A program made the translations under genes and the position numbers. Below are positions 6,828-14,558 of a stretch of DNA of 25,932 nucleotides, in pieces; the stretch's first letter is position 1, and each line of letters starts with the position of its first letter. Where the stretch lies: positions 1 to 25,932 of the forward strand of contig JAPWUV010000016.1 in NCBI GenBank assembly GCA_028275345.1, in the 5' to 3' direction. Under the pieces are notes generated by a model. The model worked only from the letters and a program-made list of their open reading frames with translations. It did no database searches and was not told where the DNA came from. This DNA is from a bacterium. GTDB lineage: Bacteria > Zhuqueibacterota > Zhuqueibacteria > Oleimicrobiales > Geothermoviventaceae.

Positions 6828-8423
6828 CTAAGGCCCCCAAGCGCGGGCACGCTTCACCGCGTTCCAGACTTGAAGCAGAACACTCTGGCTCCCTCCGCAC
6901 TGGAGGAAGTCGGGGCGGTTGCAATAGGACGGGACACCGCTGGGCAGAACAGGCCTGCACCCCCATCCCGGGGCGGTCTTGTTCTGAATCCGGCACGCAC
7001 CCATGTAGCCCCGGGCCTCCACGCTGGAGGGGCCGGCCTCATCGGGCATGCCAGGGAAGAACTCCCCCCGCGGCCTTCCCGTCCACTGTGCAAACAGCGT
7101 GGCTGGCCCAAGAGGGATGCCGCCGACGCTCGGTAGCGGATGAGTAGCCCACCCTTCCAAATCGTTCGCCAAATCGGGGAACAGGACCAGAAGCGGGTCG
7201 ACGGAGCGAACATAAACCCACTGGATGTAAATCCCGCCCCAGTCCGAAACACCCCGATCCGACCCAGGCGGGCGGATGAACCTCCCCCGCGTGTTGGGGT
7301 CGGAGATCGCCCGCAACAGCTCGCGCGCCTCATCTCCGCTGAGAGCGACGGCCTGGTAGTGGCAGTGCCAGGCCTGGCTGTTGGCGTAGCCGACCGCGCA
7401 CGGGGCAACGATAGCCCCCGCGGGGTAGTAAGCCGTTGGGTTGACCTCCAGCGGGAGGCCGCGGGCTACCATGCCGCGGACCGCCCACATCGGCGTCCCT
7501 GCGATGTCGGTGACGATGTGCAGGCCGCCGAAAAGCAACGCGCAGTCCTGCTCTGGGGGGACACGCTTCTCCAGCAGGGCGCGTATGTCCCGCAACAGCG
7601 CCTGGCCGCCCGCTGGATACGGGGCGCGGACCGCCTCCTCAGAAACGTTGCACGGCATCAGGCCCAGCATCCAGCCTGGGTAGACGATGACGGGCATGAT
7701 GGGCACGGGCGTCCACAAACGCTGTTGCGATTGGCAGTTCCCTGCCCCGCAGGATGTGTCCAGCCCCTCATGGAACACGAAGCCGTCGAAGTATTGCTCG
7801 GAGTAGCCGTAGTACGCCGTGATCTTGCGAAACGGGATGTCGGACCTCACCTCGTGGATTTCTCGCACGATGAAGCCCGGAATGCCCCGCAGGCGATCGC
7901 GAATGTCCTCTTGGCTTGCCAGAATTTCCGCAAGCCGCAGGCCGTAGAAGTAGTAGCATTCCAGCGGATAGGTGCGGGGAGACGTTGCCCCCACCGCCAC
8001 CATCCCGTGGCCGCCCGCGATGAGGCCTCGGGCGGGAGGGGCCGCCTCCTGCCCAGATCCGGGAAGGCGCAGGTAGGGATCCCGCGGGGCCAGCTCAGGG
8101 AACTCCGGGAGGCAATAGCTGAAAGGAAACGTGGCCAGATGGGTCCCCATCGGATAGGGATCCTCGAGGCTACGCATCAGAAGCTGCGCCGCCTCCCCTG
8201 CCGGCGGCATCCCGTAGGCCTGCCCCAGACAGCTGGAGACCCCTGGCACGCAGTCCGAGATGTTGACGGGGACGGCCTGGACGGCCACATCCACGCCGCG
8301 GCAGACGTAGACGTCCAGCGGACGCCCTCCGATGTTGCGGACCTCTTTCCTGCACGAAGAGGCCTGGGCAGGGTCCAGAGCCCCCCGCAGGAGCCAGACT
8401 GCCACGAAGAGGACCTGCCACAT
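6828..8423 (-). CDS. Secreted cysteine-rich protein, 531 aa
   Basis: The chosen ATG gives a clean signal peptide (MWQVLFVAVWLLRGALDPAQASS) and lies 2 nt after the upstream stop. An in-frame start 52 codons upstream would sit inside the previous gene. The mature part has 16 cysteines spread along the chain, an even number that suggests several disulfides, and is rich in Tyr, Trp, Pro and Gly. Notable clusters are TSCGAGNCQS near the middle and four Cys in the last 60 residues. I see no transmembrane helix in the mature part and no catalytic motif I can name. It probably belongs to an extracellular or cell-surface structure with the secreted protein encoded just upstream and the GH-like protein downstream. 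Confidence 0.75.
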   Translation of the reverse strand: MWQVLFVAVWLLRGALDPAQASSCRKEVRNIGGRPLDVYVCRGVDVAVQAVPVNISDCVPGVSSCLGQAYGMPPAGEAAQLLMRSLEDPYPMGTHLATFPFSYCLPEFPELAPRDPYLRLPGSGQEAAPPARGLIAGGHGMVAVGATSPRTYPLECYYFYGLRLAEILASQEDIRDRLRGIPGFIVREIHEVRSDIPFRKITAYYGYSEQYFDGFVFHEGLDTSCGAGNCQSQQRLWTPVPIMPVIVYPGWMLGLMPCNVSEEAVRAPYPAGGQALLRDIRALLEKRVPPEQDCALLFGGLHIVTDIAGTPMWAVRGMVARGLPLEVNPTAYYPAGAIVAPCAVGYANSQAWHCHYQAVALSGDEARELLRAISDPNTRGRFIRPPGSDRGVSDWGGIYIQWVYVRSVDPLLVLFPDLANDLEGWATHPLPSVGGIPLGPATLFAQWTGRPRGEFFPGMPDEAGPSSVEARGYMGACRIQNKTAPGWGCRPVLPSGVPSYCNRPDFLQCGGSQSVLLQVWNAVKRARAWGP

Positions 8424-8425
8424 GC

Positions 8426-9211
8426 TCAGCCCCCTGGACTCTCCATCGCACCACAAATGCCATCTGGGTGGCGAGCCCAGACACGCTTCTTCAAAGCCTG
8501 GTCCATCCCAGATTGATCTACCAAGAAGAGGAAAACGCTGACGCCGGTGTTGAAATCTATGACCTCCGGCCATTTCCAAGCCGGGGAGAACATGATGCGA
8601 TCATACAGCATCGGGCACTTCTTCCCCGGGACGCATGGGAAGTCCGACTCCAGCGGGGGTGCCGACAATCCCGCTGGCGTCGGCGCGGGGACCGGCACGC
8701 CGCCCGGGCCGCTCTTCCAGGCCTGACAGAAGGCCGCGGCCACCCGCCTCCCTCGCGCATCCATTTTTTGGATCCAGGCCACGGCCTCCCCCATCGTGAG
8801 GAAGACGCAGAAATCGTCTTCCTCGCGGCACTCCCGGTGCTCGGGAAGCAACGCCCCGCGGCGGCGCAACTCCTCCATCAGCCGCGGATCCAGACGCCAG
8901 ACCAGCCGGGCCATGGGGTGGTCCCGGATTTCGGGCGGAAGGAAGGAGACGTCCACCTCCTCACTGCCAGCCCCGGCGGGAACGGTGGTCGGCGTCGGGG
9001 AAGGCGTGGGGGAAACCTCCCAAACCGGCTTGCTCTCGGGAGTGGGAGAAGGAGCCGGCATGGCCAGGCCCGTCATCGCCCTGCGTGGGACCTCCCACAC
9101 CTGGGCGCGCCGGCCCAGCTGGGCCGCGCCCGCGCCGGCCAGGAACCCGCCCACGCCTAACAGGAGGACGAAGAACGATGCCGCGGCCTTTCGGACCATC
9201 TCCGGGCTCAT
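8426..9211 (-). CDS. Signal-anchored protein with Pro/Thr linker and cysteine-containing outer domain, 261 aa
   Basis: The N-terminus has a single hydrophobic segment (residues 10-30, Gly/Ala-rich) after MSPEMVRK. A low-complexity Pro/Thr/Ser linker follows (52-77, with PTPSPTP), then a folded extracytoplasmic domain (about 85-261) with six cysteines (128, 135, 162, 193, 199, 253). The ATG follows AAAGGAGGAGG. Architecture (anchor, flexible spacer, disulfide-bonded domain) suits a surface or periplasm-spanning component. It ends 3 bp before the start of the 16-Cys secreted protein, so they are co-translated. No family is recognised. Confidence 0.75.
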   Translation of the reverse strand: MSPEMVRKAAASFFVLLLGVGGFLAGAGAAQLGRRAQVWEVPRRAMTGLAMPAPSPTPESKPVWEVSPTPSPTPTTVPAGAGSEEVDVSFLPPEIRDHPMARLVWRLDPRLMEELRRRGALLPEHRECREEDDFCVFLTMGEAVAWIQKMDARGRRVAAAFCQAWKSGPGGVPVPAPTPAGLSAPPLESDFPCVPGKKCPMLYDRIMFSPAWKWPEVIDFNTGVSVFLFLVDQSGMDQALKKRVWARHPDGICGAMESPGG

Positions 9212-9234
9212 CGGGCCTCCTCCTTTCTAGCGGG

Positions 9235-10050
9235 TTACCGTAGCGGCGGCAATTCGCTCGCATGCTCCTGGCACAGGGTGAAGCTCCACACGGGACGCGG
9301 CTCGCCGGCGGGCAGGAGCTCCACAACCGTCTGGTCCTCCTGTCGGAGGGCCCTCCACTCCAGTGCATGCTCCATCCCGCGGGCCGTGAGGATGGCCCCC
9401 GCTGGACCGCCCAGGAGGGCGAAATCGCAGGTTTTCTCCGAGCAGGCCTGGAGGGGGGCGGAGGAGAAGGAAACCGCCGCCAGGAAGGTCAACGCGGTGA
9501 ACTCCCAGTCCAGGTCTCCGGCAGAGGCAAAGCTGGCCAGAAGGCCGCTGAAGCGCCTCTCTGAGCGCGAGAATGCGCTCAAGTAGGGAACCGGAGGTTG
9601 CGTTCCAGCTCGTAGCCAGGGATGGCGGGCGGGGAGCATGCCTGCCACCTTCACCACTTTGGATTCCCCCATCTCTTCTTGCCAAGCCTCAACCATGAAT
9701 TTGTCTCGTGGCAGTTGTCCCATCAGCGCCCACGTGTGTCCCCTCTCCCATGCGGTGCGGATGAGGATTAATGCTTCGGTCTTTCCAGCGGCCCAGCGGG
9801 ACCAGAGGACATGCTCGAAGAGAGTCTCCCCAATCGGCGGGTGAAACAGGCCGAGGAAGCCCTGGTGGATCAGCCCGCCGAACTCGGAATCGACCTCCGC
9901 CACATAGGCGGAGATCTCCTCCTCCCCGAGCGCGATCTTCCGCTCACGCCAAAGATCCGGCTGGCAGATTTCGGCCATGCCTTTCAGCATGTCCGTGGTC
10001 TGGGCCAGCACATCGCCGAGAGCTTTCAGAAAATTCGGAGCGAGGCTCAT
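9235..10050 (-). CDS. Hypothetical 271-aa protein
   Basis: The ATG follows GGTGGAGGTGAGAG. The N-terminal 130 residues are soluble (LWRERKIALGEEEISAYVAEVD). Around residues 180-225 there are moderately hydrophobic stretches (FTALTFLAAVSFSSAPL and FALLGGPAGAILTA) that could be buried core or a weak membrane segment. There is no signal peptide. A CSEKTC motif lies between the two hydrophobic stretches. I do not recognise the family; it is the last of a run of unknown genes before the secreted cluster. Confidence 0.7.
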   Translation of the reverse strand: MSLAPNFLKALGDVLAQTTDMLKGMAEICQPDLWRERKIALGEEEISAYVAEVDSEFGGLIHQGFLGLFHPPIGETLFEHVLWSRWAAGKTEALILIRTAWERGHTWALMGQLPRDKFMVEAWQEEMGESKVVKVAGMLPARHPWLRAGTQPPVPYLSAFSRSERRFSGLLASFASAGDLDWEFTALTFLAAVSFSSAPLQACSEKTCDFALLGGPAGAILTARGMEHALEWRALRQEDQTVVELLPAGEPRPVWSFTLCQEHASELPPLR

Positions 10051-10064
10051 CTCTCACCTCCACC

Positions 10065-10397
10065 TTAGGCGGTTTTTCCCTTCACATTCTGACACGCGCC
10101 TCCCCCCAAGAAGGCAGGCCCAGGCAGGCAACTGTGCCAACAGCTTGTCTCGCCAGCAGGAGGACGGGAAGCGCCGCACGTTTCTGGGTCATTATCGGCC
10201 CTTCCTCCATTCCATGAGCCTTTGGTACGCCACCCATAGACCAGATGAGCGCCTCCGGCACAAAGCGAAACTCCACGAAGAAGACGTCTGGCCATCAGGC
10301 AGGAAATCCACGACCTCCAGGCCATGCTTTTCGCGGGTCTGCCACCGCAACCGCTATCAACCCCACCGGGCGTGTCCAAGAACTCCAGAAGCGTCAT
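10065..10397 (-). pseudogene. Small gene, probably frameshifted
   Basis: An ATG overlapping the upstream stop (ATGA) opens a 110-codon frame that starts plausibly (MTLLEFLDTPGGVD). It then turns into an improbable Cys/Trp/Arg/Gly-rich sequence. The two other minus frames carry protein-like pieces in sequence: REKHGLEVVDFLPDGQ in one, immediately continued by DVFFVEFRFVPEALIW in the other, then VAYQRLMEWRKGR-stop back in the first. Read together they make a sensible protein of about 65-70 residues ending at about 10192, so I suspect two or three small indels (real decay or assembly errors). From the TAA at 10192-10194 a TAATG opens a further 36-codon frame. The intact 110-aa reading cannot be excluded. 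Confidence 0.4.
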
Positions 10398-11113
10398 TTT
10401 CCGCCTCCGTTTCGCATCAAGATTTCCTCCACACTCCGCCACGCGCGCTCCCACTCCCGCGAGGGCGGATCCGCGGAAACGACCGCCCCCATGCGCATCA
10501 CCGCGAGATCCGCGCTTGTCTGGCCGCGCGCCACAATCGCCCGCAACCGCAGACGCTTGCCCCCGTCCTCGTTAAGGAGAAGAACGCTCAGGCGCGCCGC
10601 TCCCTCTCCCACCTTCTCCCGCTCCACCTGGGAGACGAACCAAACTGGCCTCCCCTTCGCCGCCTCCTGAGCCAGGCGGACGCGGAGGTCACCGAGCATC
10701 TTCTGGGCAAGGAGCTCGGGGACGTTGTCGGGGATCTCGAACAGGTGGACGATGGGATCTGGATCCCCCCGCGGCGTGCGGGGCAACATGACGACCTTCT
10801 GGACGTCGACGTTGAAAAGCCCCATGTTGACGATCAGCACCCCCTGCTCCCGCTCATCCCAGCAGACCAGATTGATGGTGGGGCCCTGCCGGGCCAGGGC
10901 GGAAAGCAACATGGGCAACCGGTCCCGAGACTGGATCTCGGGGATCTGACAGCCGCTGGGGACGGAGAGCTTTCCAAGGGATGTCTCCACCTCCCGCATC
11001 TGGCCGCCGCGCGCCCCGCCCGACGCGCCCTGCCCAGAGGCGTGGGCGCAGGAGAGCGCCACGACGGCAAGAGCAAGGGCCAGAAGAACGCGCAAAACGC
11101 GATGCCGACTCAT
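10394..11113 (-). CDS. Exported protein or lipoprotein, 239 aa
   Basis: The start follows TGGAGGGAAGACGC. The N-terminus is a signal peptide (MSRHR, then LLALALAVVALSCAHA). ALSC could serve as an imperfect lipobox, or AHA before SG could be cut by signal peptidase I. A short Gly/Ser linker follows, then a mixed alpha/beta domain of about 200 residues (LINLVCWDERE-like strand region, PELLAQKMLGDLRVRLAQEAAKG helix, then beta-rich). It ends in the amphipathic WERAWRSVEEILMRNGG. The family is not recognised. It is the only clearly exported product in the 9.2-14.6 kb block of unknown genes. Confidence 0.75.
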   Translation of the reverse strand: MSRHRVLRVLLALALAVVALSCAHASGQGASGGARGGQMREVETSLGKLSVPSGCQIPEIQSRDRLPMLLSALARQGPTINLVCWDEREQGVLIVNMGLFNVDVQKVVMLPRTPRGDPDPIVHLFEIPDNVPELLAQKMLGDLRVRLAQEAAKGRPVWFVSQVEREKVGEGAARLSVLLLNEDGGKRLRLRAIVARGQTSADLAVMRMGAVVSADPPSREWERAWRSVEEILMRNGGGK

Positions 11114-11133
11114 GCGTCTTCCCTCCAGGGGGC

Positions 11134-11535
11134 TCAGGATGTTTCAAGTGTGCGAAGCAACGTCTCGTCCGCCCGCATAGGCCAGACATTCCACTGGGTC
11201 GCCATCTCGATGGCCGACTGGACCCGGGGGGCATCTCCGATCAATACACAAACATCCCTCGGCGGCGTTCCGCCGAGGAAGGCGACGCGATTAACCCTCA
11301 GCCCCATCTGAGCCAAGCGGCCCTGCATCTCCCGCGTCAGGCCCCAGATGGCGGCGCGGGCTTCTCCGCCCCCCAAGTCCAAGAGGCGCTCAAAGGCCTC
11401 CTCGGGCCACTCCCTGGGAGGGAGAAGCCCCGCGAAGGACAGAACCGGGATCTCGATGCCGCCCTCATTCATCACGGGCAATATTCCGAATGGAAACCTC
11501 TTAGCAGTCAGGAGAGGCAGGGGCTTGCTCGTCAC
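11134..11535 (-). CDS. Hypothetical 133-aa protein (GTG start)
   Basis: The GTG is chosen because AGAGGAGGTT lies 5 nt upstream, and because longer versions of the frame would run deep into the upstream gene. The protein begins MTSKPLPLLTAKRFPFG. It has no membrane segment and contains a helix (EEAFERLLDLGGGEARAAIWGLTREMQ, in pieces), a likely strand-loop (VAFLGGTPPRDVCVLIG) and a helical end. It is not recognised. Genes at 11134-14558 are tightly spaced and similar in style, which suggests a shared function. Confidence 0.65.
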   Translation of the reverse strand: MTSKPLPLLTAKRFPFGILPVMNEGGIEIPVLSFAGLLPPREWPEEAFERLLDLGGGEARAAIWGLTREMQGRLAQMGLRVNRVAFLGGTPPRDVCVLIGDAPRVQSAIEMATQWNVWPMRADETLLRTLETS

Positions 11536-11549
11536 GGCAAAACCTCCTC

Positions 11550-12317
11550 TTAGTCGCCAGGATCCCACTGCGAACCGCCCACGGCCTCCAGCCACAGCCG
11601 GGGCTCCAGCGCGCCGATCACGCCCAGCCCACTCCACCCCTCCAGCTCGCCGACGATCATCGGCAAGGACGAGCGAAGGGGGTCCGATTGGACGAGAACC
11701 AGAAAGTCATTTTTGGACGGCACCAGCCACTGGATCTTGGGGATCAAGGGAAGAGCCACCCCCACGCCGGATTGGTACCCAGAAAGCTCCACCTGGGCCA
11801 TGGCTTGGCCGACACGGCACCACAACACCATCTTGTCGTCGCTCTCCAAGCGGACCAGGCTTGACATGGAAAGGAGCGTAGCCAGATCGCGCAATGGGCT
11901 CTGGCCTTGATGAATGGCGTTCAAGGCCCGCCAGACGGCAACCTCCACGACTTCCGAGACGTCCCGCGCTGGAATCAGGTTCGCTTCGCGAACCACCTCC
12001 TCTGCCCCATAGCGGGATTTCAAGAGCAGGAATGACTTGCCCTCCGCTCCTATCCCCACCTCCAGTCGCCCTGCGACTGTCAGGCGTGGCAAGGAAATCC
12101 AAAACCACGACTTCGGCAAGCGAATCTGAGACGAAACGGCATCCGCCTTGTCCGAGGAGGGCCGCACGCTCAGGACACCGCCAAGCGGCGTCAGCGCGCT
12201 GACAGCTCCTTCGGGTTCCCATCCGACCAGCAACCACCGCGCAGGGTCCACCTTCGCCCTGGGACGCGGCGGCGCGAAGCGCAGGATTCCATCTTGGATG
12301 CTCATGGCGACACGCAT
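11550..12317 (-). CDS. Hypothetical 255-aa protein
   Basis: The ATG follows AAAGGGAGGTAGAG; a second Met five codons in is an alternative. It is a soluble, strongly beta-patterned protein (WFWISLPRLTVAG, KMVLWCRVGQAMAQVEL, DFLVLVQSDPLRSSLPMIVGE) with one central helix (VEVAVWRALNAIHQG). The alternation of strands and the closing pattern faintly recall a beta-barrel or a sliding-clamp-type fold, which would suit its place downstream of a DNA polymerase gene. No clamp signature can be shown, so this is speculation to test by structure prediction. Confidence 0.7.
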   Translation of the reverse strand: MRVAMSIQDGILRFAPPRPRAKVDPARWLLVGWEPEGAVSALTPLGGVLSVRPSSDKADAVSSQIRLPKSWFWISLPRLTVAGRLEVGIGAEGKSFLLLKSRYGAEEVVREANLIPARDVSEVVEVAVWRALNAIHQGQSPLRDLATLLSMSSLVRLESDDKMVLWCRVGQAMAQVELSGYQSGVGVALPLIPKIQWLVPSKNDFLVLVQSDPLRSSLPMIVGELEGWSGLGVIGALEPRLWLEAVGGSQWDPGD

Positions 12318-12319
12318 CT

Positions 12320-13321
12320 CTACCTCCCTTTCTCAAGGTCAAGGGCCTCGAACAGGAACTGGTGCATCTCGGTTTCGCTTCGCACAAAGCGAGATACGCG
12401 AAACCATCCCTTGTCCCTCCCGCCTTCGCCCGCGCGCTTGCCACGATCGGTTTTCAAGACCCACTGGTCATGCCGCCAGAGGGCAACCGGGATCCCGCTT
12501 TCCCACGGGCGGGGGTAGTCCGAGAGCGGCAAGACCAGAACCAGGGGGGCCACAAGATAGCCCAATCGGGTGGCCTCCCTCTCGTGGGACGAAGCGACCA
12601 CGGCGACCCGGGTCTCCATCCCCGACCAAGAGTTGAGATGAGGAGCGAAGGGGGACACGTAGCGGACGACGACGCCAGCCGACGGCACAGGGTAGATCTC
12701 CAGCACCACCATCCTCGCCTTGAGAACGGTCTCCAGCCCAACGCTCTCGCCCGCGCCGCTCTCGGCGAGAGCCAGAAGGCCTTTCAGAAAGCCGCTCCGC
12801 TCGTCCACGCTTCCTTGGTAGATCGATTTCATCAACAAGAGGAAATCTGGATTCAGGTTCAGCGATTCCACATCAGCGGGATCCGCCAAGTCGGCTTCCC
12901 TCTTTAAGACCCTCTCCAGGCGCTCCCGTAACCGATCGGCTGGCAACCCCACGATGGGAAGGGGCTCAGAGCGGGCCTTTGAGACGATGGAACGATGAAG
13001 CGCGTCCGCCATCGGGAAACCCATCACCACCTTCCGCAACTTCTCCTCGTTCGCGGGAAGGGCGGACGGCTGGAAAGGGCTGGGGTAATCCAGCCATTCC
13101 ATCGCCTGCGATGGCAGGCTGAGCGGATTCCCGCCGCACAAGGCGAAGAGGCATGGCAGGATATACCTCTCGCTACAGACAACAGCCGAGAATCCGGAGG
13201 CCTTCCTCAACTCCTCGGGGCCGGATAAGGCAAGGAGAGCGTTCGAGGGCAGGCTCTCATCCTGCCGGAGAACGCGGAAACGGATTGCGTTGCCGACGTT
13301 GCGTAGCTCGAACAGTTTCAT
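12320..13321 (-). CDS. Hypothetical 333-aa protein
   Basis: The start (MKLFELRNVGNAIRFRVL) is chosen because it overlaps the upstream stop as ATGA and follows GGAGGTG; the frame extends only five codons further. The N-terminal third is beta-like. Residues about 85-190 are helical, with LRERLERVLKREADLAD. The C-terminal half alternates strands and includes KARMVVLEIYPVPSAG and LVAPLVLVLPLSDYPRPW, then ends in a charged helix. It is soluble and not recognised. It and the upstream 290-aa protein share a similar N-terminal flavour (short beta start, Met-Lys/Arg-[FL]-x-[IL]), so they may be distant relatives, but I could not align them convincingly. Confidence 0.7.
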   Translation of the reverse strand: MKLFELRNVGNAIRFRVLRQDESLPSNALLALSGPEELRKASGFSAVVCSERYILPCLFALCGGNPLSLPSQAMEWLDYPSPFQPSALPANEEKLRKVVMGFPMADALHRSIVSKARSEPLPIVGLPADRLRERLERVLKREADLADPADVESLNLNPDFLLLMKSIYQGSVDERSGFLKGLLALAESGAGESVGLETVLKARMVVLEIYPVPSAGVVVRYVSPFAPHLNSWSGMETRVAVVASSHEREATRLGYLVAPLVLVLPLSDYPRPWESGIPVALWRHDQWVLKTDRGKRAGEGGRDKGWFRVSRFVRSETEMHQFLFEALDLEKGR

Positions 13322-14190
13322 TTCGCCCACCTCCACTCAACGCGACAATGGGTTCCGTGCAGGGCGACGCCGGTCACATAGCGGGGCCCACCCTTGCTGA
13401 GCATCATAAGCCCGCGCGGACGCAGGAGAAGCCAACGGCTCGGCTGTTCCCCATCCGCCTCGGCGGCGCGGAGCAAGGCAATGACCTTCCGCAGAAGAGC
13501 CAAAAGCCGCACGCTCTCGGGATCTGGCTTCTCACTGGCCAGCACCTGCTTGGCCACCTTCCGCCACAGCCCCGATGCCGCCTTCGTTGCCTCCTCCAGC
13601 CGCATGGGGAGAGATGGGGCGAACGCGTCCAGCTGAGCTTGGACCCGGAGGTACAGGGGGGTCAGCACTCCCACCACCACATCGTCCTGCAGGGCGATCA
13701 GGATGGATCCCGACTGGAACCAGCCATCCCGATGTTCCCCCGCGATCGCGAAGGCGAAAACCTCCGCATCCAGATTCCTCGTCCCAGACCCTTCCACACG
13801 CCACACACCGCGACGGGCGAGGATCCGCCCATCCATGGAGCCGGCAGACGCCTTGGACGGCAGGCGCACTGGACGCATCGGCGGCCAGCCCTTCGGGAGG
13901 GGGCGGGCAATCGGGATCTGGAGCTTCTGGCCCTCCTGCTCCAGAAGCAGAAGCGGGGGCGCGCTGGGGGTCAGCAAATCCACTGGCAACTTCACGTTGC
14001 CAGCAAAGCGGAGGGAAACCCTTCCATCCGCCTCCGCGCGCCAGCTCTCCAGCTCCCCCCAATCGCCAGGCGGGATGAGGGCCAGGAGGACAGGATGGCC
14101 ATCCTGACTCGTGATGTCGCACCTCATCCCCGCCGCGGACAGGACGCCGGATCCGCAAACCCCATTCTCGGAGAGAATCAGGAAGCGCAT
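13318..14190 (-). CDS. Hypothetical 290-aa protein
   Basis: The ATG giving MRFLILSENGVCGSG lies right after GGAGGTAAGC and 2 nt after the previous stop; 44 further upstream codons are open but would overlap the neighbour. The protein is beta-rich for about 220 residues (GHPVLLALIPPGDW, APPLLLLEQEGQKLQIPI, SGSILIALQDDVVVGVLTPL). It then has a helical segment (EEATKAASGLWRKVAKQVLA, ESVRLLALLRKVIALLRAAE) and a beta end (RWLLLRPRGLMMLSKGG). There is no signal or membrane span. It is not recognised. Confidence 0.7.
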   Translation of the reverse strand: MRFLILSENGVCGSGVLSAAGMRCDITSQDGHPVLLALIPPGDWGELESWRAEADGRVSLRFAGNVKLPVDLLTPSAPPLLLLEQEGQKLQIPIARPLPKGWPPMRPVRLPSKASAGSMDGRILARRGVWRVEGSGTRNLDAEVFAFAIAGEHRDGWFQSGSILIALQDDVVVGVLTPLYLRVQAQLDAFAPSLPMRLEEATKAASGLWRKVAKQVLASEKPDPESVRLLALLRKVIALLRAAEADGEQPSRWLLLRPRGLMMLSKGGPRYVTGVALHGTHCRVEWRWAK

Positions 14191-14192
14191 GC

Positions 14193-14558
14193 TTACCTCC
14201 ACTTGGTCAGGATTGGATCGGCCAACCGCCTCGCGCGGACCTGCTCCGGGATCGCCACATGGAAGCACTCTTCTTCGGTGAGAAGCGGTGGCAACGGGAG
14301 CGCTTCCACCAAAACCACCCACTCCCGCTTCGCGGCAGTCGCCAGCACGTCCGCCACACGACTGCCGCGACGGGCCAGCAGGAGGATATGCAACCTCGGC
14401 GGACCCGCGCGGGGCTTGTCCTCCCAGTCCAGCGGGACGCCCATCTCCTCATCAGAGACGCCGTCCTCGACGATCAGGAAGAAGGCCTCATCCTCGGGGC
14501 CGATTTCCAGGCCTGCCGCTCGCTCAACCCTCCCGATTGCGGTCAGGAGAGCGTACAT
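14193..14558 (-). CDS. Hypothetical 121-aa protein
   Basis: The ATG (MYALLTAIGRVERAAG) follows GGGAGGACAAAGC and lies 35 nt inside the end of the DnaE-like gene in another frame. The protein looks like a small alpha/beta domain, with alternating strands (DEAFFLIVEDG, PPRLHILLLARRG, REWVVLVEALPL) and helices between them (SRVADVLATAAK). The overlap with the polymerase gene implies coupled translation and perhaps a polymerase-associated role. No family is recognised. Confidence 0.7.
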   Translation of the reverse strand: MYALLTAIGRVERAAGLEIGPEDEAFFLIVEDGVSDEEMGVPLDWEDKPRAGPPRLHILLLARRGSRVADVLATAAKREWVVLVEALPLPPLLTEEECFHVAIPEQVRARRLADPILTKWR

